Position numbers and translations under genes: made by a program
Notes under the pieces: model-generated
Seen by the model: the letters and a program-made list of their open reading frames with translations, nothing else
Told to the model about the DNA's origin: nothing
Database searches by the model: none
Shown: piece after piece, positions 36,311-39,143 of the stretch
How positions within the stretch are numbered: position 1 is the first letter of the stretch
How the letters are laid out: the number at the start of each line of letters is the position of its first letter
Assembly: GCF_004210275.1 (NCBI RefSeq)
Contig: NZ_SCFA01000099.1
Span: forward strand, 1-39,143
DNA: 39,143 bases
Source: Rickettsiales endosymbiont of Peranema trichophorum
GTDB taxonomy: Bacteria; Pseudomonadota; Alphaproteobacteria; Rickettsiales; Midichloriaceae
Direction: 5' to 3'

Positions 36311-36679
36311 ATGATGAACGATAGCACTGAAAAGAAAACAATAAAGAAGGCTAAGGTTCCTGCTAAGGGTTTGAAAGCAGTTGTCCAGGAGGGCGACGAG
36401 CGGAGTTTAAAGCATGATGATCCTGTGCTCTGTACTGGAGCTGGGATGAAGGGCAAAGGAAAGAAGAAGTCATTAGTGTTTGAGGGGTGTTCTACTACGC
36501 ATGGTAGAATAAGGATCAAGCAAATAATTGGAAGTGCGGGTAAGTCTGATAAGCACTTAAAAAACTTGAAGGGTCTTGGTTTAGGTAAAATTAACAAGGA
36601 AGTGGAGTTAGAGGATACTTGTGCTGTTAGAGGTATGATCCAGAAGGTAAAGCATCTAATCAAGATTATGGTTCAGTGA
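36311..36679 (+). CDS. rpmD: 50S ribosomal protein L30 with long basic N-terminal extension
   Basis: L30 is normally a single domain of about 60 residues on the 23S surface. Here the recognisable domain occupies residues 64-122 (HGRIRIKQIIGSAGKSDKHL, GLGLGKINKEVEL, VRGMIQKVKHLIKI). The preceding 60 residues are lysine-rich and probably disordered, in one frame with no stop (MMNDSTEKKTIKKAKVPAKG...). No start codon with a ribosome site lies immediately before the domain; the first in-frame ATGs at 36311 and 36314 come 16 and 19 bases after the rpsE stop. GGTGTGG at 36294-36300 is a poor ribosome site. The gene holds the normal rpmD slot between rpsE and rplO. Confidence 0.9.
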   Translation: MMNDSTEKKTIKKAKVPAKGLKAVVQEGDERSLKHDDPVLCTGAGMKGKGKKKSLVFEGCSTTHGRIRIKQIIGSAGKSDKHLKNLKGLGLGKINKEVELEDTCAVRGMIQKVKHLIKIMVQ

Positions 36680-36686
36680 GGGCAAA

Positions 36687-37169
36687 ATGTTAAATACACT
36701 AAGAGACTCTGTAGGTGCGAGGAAAAAGAGTAAGAGGTTAGGCAGGGGTATAGGCTCTGGCAAGGGGAAGACGTGCGCGAGAGGTGGTAAAGGTCAGACT
36801 GCGCGTAGTGGTGTTGCTTTAGGAGGCTTTGAGGGTGGCCAGATGCCGTTGTACATCAGGTTGCCTAAAAGGGGATTTAAGACAAATAAGCAAGCGTTTT
36901 CTGTGATTAACTTTGATAAACTAGAACTTTTAGCGAGCAAAGGGCTCATAGATCCTTCTTCTGTGACCATCGATGATTTTAAAAGAGTGGGTGTACTCAA
37001 CGGTCATGGTACGAGACTGAAGCTGCTTGCTACTGGTGCTCTTAAAACGAAGTTTAATTTAGAGGTACACGCTTCATCTAAAAAAGCTGTTGAAGTGTTA
37101 GAGGGGCTTGGTGGTAGGTTGAGCTTAATCAAAGAGTCCGAGAGAAAAGCGGAAACCAGTATTTTATAA
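36687..37169 (+). CDS. rplO: 50S ribosomal protein L15
   Basis: Late-assembly 23S protein. The 160-residue chain has KSKRLGRGIGSGKGKTCARGGKGQ, the GGFEGGQMPLYIRLPKRGF turn, and the globular C-terminal domain. GAGGG precedes its start 7 bases after rpmD. Confidence 0.97.
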   Translation: MLNTLRDSVGARKKSKRLGRGIGSGKGKTCARGGKGQTARSGVALGGFEGGQMPLYIRLPKRGFKTNKQAFSVINFDKLELLASKGLIDPSSVTIDDFKRVGVLNGHGTRLKLLATGALKTKFNLEVHASSKKAVEVLEGLGGRLSLIKESERKAETSIL

Positions 37170-37176
37170 GTTTGAG

Positions 37177-38511
37177 ATGTCAGTGTCCAAGAGATCAGCG
37201 AGTCCTATGACGACTTCATTAGACAAGATGGCGGAATTGAGGGCAAAGATCTTTTTTGTTCTATTTGTGCTGATAGTGTACAGGATTGGTACTTACGTAC
37301 CGTTACCTGGTGTGGACTCGATAGCGTTGGAGTACGCGGCGAATGCTCAAGCGGGAGGGCTGCTTGGGATGCTTAATATGTTTACTGGAGGTGCTGTTGG
37401 TAGGCTTTCCATTTTTGCTTTAAATATCATGCCGTACATTACTGCGTCGATTATTATGCAGCTGATGACTGTGCTTTCTACGGACATGGCTGCTATGAAG
37501 AAGGAAGGGGAGTCTGGCAGAAAGAAAATAAACCAATATACACGGTATTTGACTGTTGTGTTAGCGCTCTTTCAGGGCTACGGGATTGCTGTTGGTCTTG
37601 AGAGCATGACATCGAGTCAGGGAGCTATCATTACTAATCCTGGTTATTTCTTTCGAGTGACTGCGATGGTGAGTTTGATGGGAGGTACGCTGTTTGTGAT
37701 GTGGTTGGGAGAGCAGATATCGGTTAAAGGTATAGGAAATGGAAGCTCTATAATTATATTTGCTGGTATTGTTTCTGGGTTACCTGTTGCTTTGGCGTCT
37801 TTTTTTGAGATGGGTAAGACTGGAGCTATTTCAGTGTTTGTAATACTATCGATAGTGGTATTGGTTGTAGGTTTGATCGTACTGATAGTATTTATGGAGA
37901 AAGCTCAAAGGAGAATACTGGTACAGTATCCAAAGCGTCAGGTTGGGAACAAAATATATGGTGGTGACTCAACGCATTTACCTTTCAAAATCAATACTGC
38001 TGGGGTTATACCGCCTATTTTTGCAAATTCTTTGTTATTATTTCCAATAACGGTGGTGGGTTTTGCTGGTGTTGAGCACTCGCAATGGAAGTACTTTATT
38101 GTTCAATACTTGTCACACGGTAAACCACTTTACATTCTTTTATACATATTTTTGATATGTTTTTTTAGTTTTTTCTACACGTCTATCATATTTAATCCTG
38201 AGGAGACTGCTGAAAACTTAAGAAAGAATGGTGGTATAGTGGTTGGTAGAAGGCCTGGCAAGAACACAGCAGATTATTTTGACTACATTTTGACGAGATT
38301 AACCATTATAGGTGCGTTGTACATTTCTTTTATTTGTATTGTGCCGGAATTTTTAATATCTGAGTATTCGGTTCCATTTTATTTGGGTGGTACTAGCCTA
38401 CTGATAGTTGTGAACGTTGTAGTAGACGTATTTTCACAAATTCAGACATACCTTCTGGTTAATCAGTATGAGGGTTTGCTTAAGAAGGCCAGACTAAGGG
38501 GAGTTAGATGA
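37177..38511 (+). CDS. secY: Preprotein translocase subunit SecY
   Basis: Channel subunit of the SecYEG translocon, 444 residues with ten transmembrane helices. Visible signatures are YRIGTYVPLPGVD in TM1, the plug-region MFTGGAVGRLSIFALNIMPYITASIIMQLM, GNGSSIIIFAGI, and a C-terminal loop with ...NLRKNGGIVVGRRPGKNTADY. It starts 7 bases after rplO and its stop overlaps the adk start (ATGA). Confidence 0.98.
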   Translation: MSVSKRSASPMTTSLDKMAELRAKIFFVLFVLIVYRIGTYVPLPGVDSIALEYAANAQAGGLLGMLNMFTGGAVGRLSIFALNIMPYITASIIMQLMTVLSTDMAAMKKEGESGRKKINQYTRYLTVVLALFQGYGIAVGLESMTSSQGAIITNPGYFFRVTAMVSLMGGTLFVMWLGEQISVKGIGNGSSIIIFAGIVSGLPVALASFFEMGKTGAISVFVILSIVVLVVGLIVLIVFMEKAQRRILVQYPKRQVGNKIYGGDSTHLPFKINTAGVIPPIFANSLLLFPITVVGFAGVEHSQWKYFIVQYLSHGKPLYILLYIFLICFFSFFYTSIIFNPEETAENLRKNGGIVVGRRPGKNTADYFDYILTRLTIIGALYISFICIVPEFLISEYSVPFYLGGTSLLIVVNVVVDVFSQIQTYLLVNQYEGLLKKARLRGVR

Positions 38512-39143
38512 ACATTGTCTTGTTTGGGGGACCTGGTTCTGGAAAGGGTACTCAGGCTCAATATCTTTCAAGACTTTACGACTTACCAGCTATATCAACG
38601 GGTGACATATTAAGAAATACTGTTAACGTAGATCAATCTTTGAAGAAAAGGGTTGAACGGTTGTTGGCAGAGGGTCAACTTGTGCCTGACGATGTGATTG
38701 TGGAGTTGCTTGAGGAGAGGATTAAGCAAGATGACTGCAAGAGTGGAGTGATTTTGGATGGTTTTCCTCGTAATACGAATCAAGCTAAGATGCTTGGTGG
38801 GATTTTGGGTGACGAGCATTTAAAGAGTACGGTGATCATCTTTTTAGATGTCCCGGAGGATGAGCTGATCAAAAGGCTGACGGGTCGGTTTACGTGCAAG
38901 AGCTGTGGTGAAGTGTATCATAAAGTCTATAAAAAGACCTTGAAAGAGGGGGTTTGTGATCGGTGTGGTTCTAGTGAGTTTGCATATAGGGATGATGATC
39001 ATCACAATGCGGTTCAAGAGAGACTGCGTGTATATGCGGAAACAACGATGCCGGTTACGGAATACTTTGATGGAGCTAACAAGTTGACAAGAATCAACAG
39101 TATTGGTTCGATGGGCGAAATATTTGAGAGCATTAAAGCTGTT
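38508..39143 (+). CDS. adk: Adenylate kinase, zinc-type (3' end beyond window)
   Basis: Interconverts ATP+AMP and 2 ADP. The ATG overlaps the secY stop. 212 codons are visible and the gene runs off the right edge, probably near its end. The P-loop is GGPGSGKGTQ (residues 7-16), the AMP-site motif STGDILR and LDGFPRN follow, and the LID carries four cysteines C130, C133, C150 and C153, a structural zinc site. The secY-adk pairing is the usual alphaproteobacterial order. Confidence 0.97.
   Translation, partial: MNIVLFGGPGSGKGTQAQYLSRLYDLPAISTGDILRNTVNVDQSLKKRVERLLAEGQLVPDDVIVELLEERIKQDDCKSGVILDGFPRNTNQAKMLGGILGDEHLKSTVIIFLDVPEDELIKRLTGRFTCKSCGEVYHKVYKKTLKEGVCDRCGSSEFAYRDDDHHNAVQERLRVYAETTMPVTEYFDGANKLTRINSIGSMGEIFESIKAV

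Overview
The window looks like a stretch of chromosome from a host-associated alphaproteobacterium, most likely an obligate intracellular lineage of the Rickettsiales/Holosporales kind. The evidence is low GC, a nucleotide-transporter (Npt/Tlc family) gene, a thiamine operon reduced to salvage and coupling steps, several decayed gene stubs, a short ATP-synthase epsilon subunit, and alphaproteobacterial-type ribosomal proteins such as the long zinc-free S14. The order is an inference from gene content; no 16S gene is present.

Layout. (1) Positions 1-3850 look like an acquired accessory segment. It holds an AAA+ ATPase with a C-terminal DUF234 nuclease-like domain, then a YheO-type PAS/HTH regulator, a PLP aminotransferase and a broken ornithine-cyclodeaminase-like stub. 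Its genes lack the strong G-over-C bias of the core plus-strand genes. (2) Positions 3862-7271, minus strand, are a tightly overlapping thiamine operon transcribed thiE-thiM-thiL-thiD, headed by a TPP riboswitch and a hairpin able to hide the thiE Shine-Dalgarno. (3) Positions 7398-9281 hold tspO, a divergent GyrI-like effector-binding protein sharing a large palindromic intergenic region with tspO, a GrpB stub, and a SAP/DUF6434 protein whose 5' end lies in a repeat. (4) Positions 9702-20363, plus strand, are tsaD, a bifunctional class A penicillin-binding protein, polA and the F1 sector atpHAGDC. (5) Positions 20364-23426 are a 590-nt gene-free patch with a 145-bp MITE-like element, an M15 peptidase, a convergent nucleotide-transporter-family gene and a possible ABC-permease stub. 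(6) Positions 23427-39143 are the unbroken str-S10-spc ribosomal block from rpsL to secY, ending in adk, which runs off the right edge.

Together the genes give translation, secretion, ATP synthesis, cell-wall synthesis and DNA repair, plus import-based metabolism. The nucleotide-transporter-family gene beside a complete F1-ATPase suggests a bacterium that can exchange nucleotides with a host and also make its own ATP. The thiamine set needs preformed pyrimidine and thiazole moieties.

I found no clear new defence or mobile system. The most unusual observations are in conserved proteins: S12 has proline in place of the near-universal lysine of the KDLPG loop, L2 lacks three residues of the HPHGGGEG loop, and L30 carries a roughly 60-residue basic N-terminal extension. 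Several palindromic promoter-region sites and the relics at the left end also merit checking.
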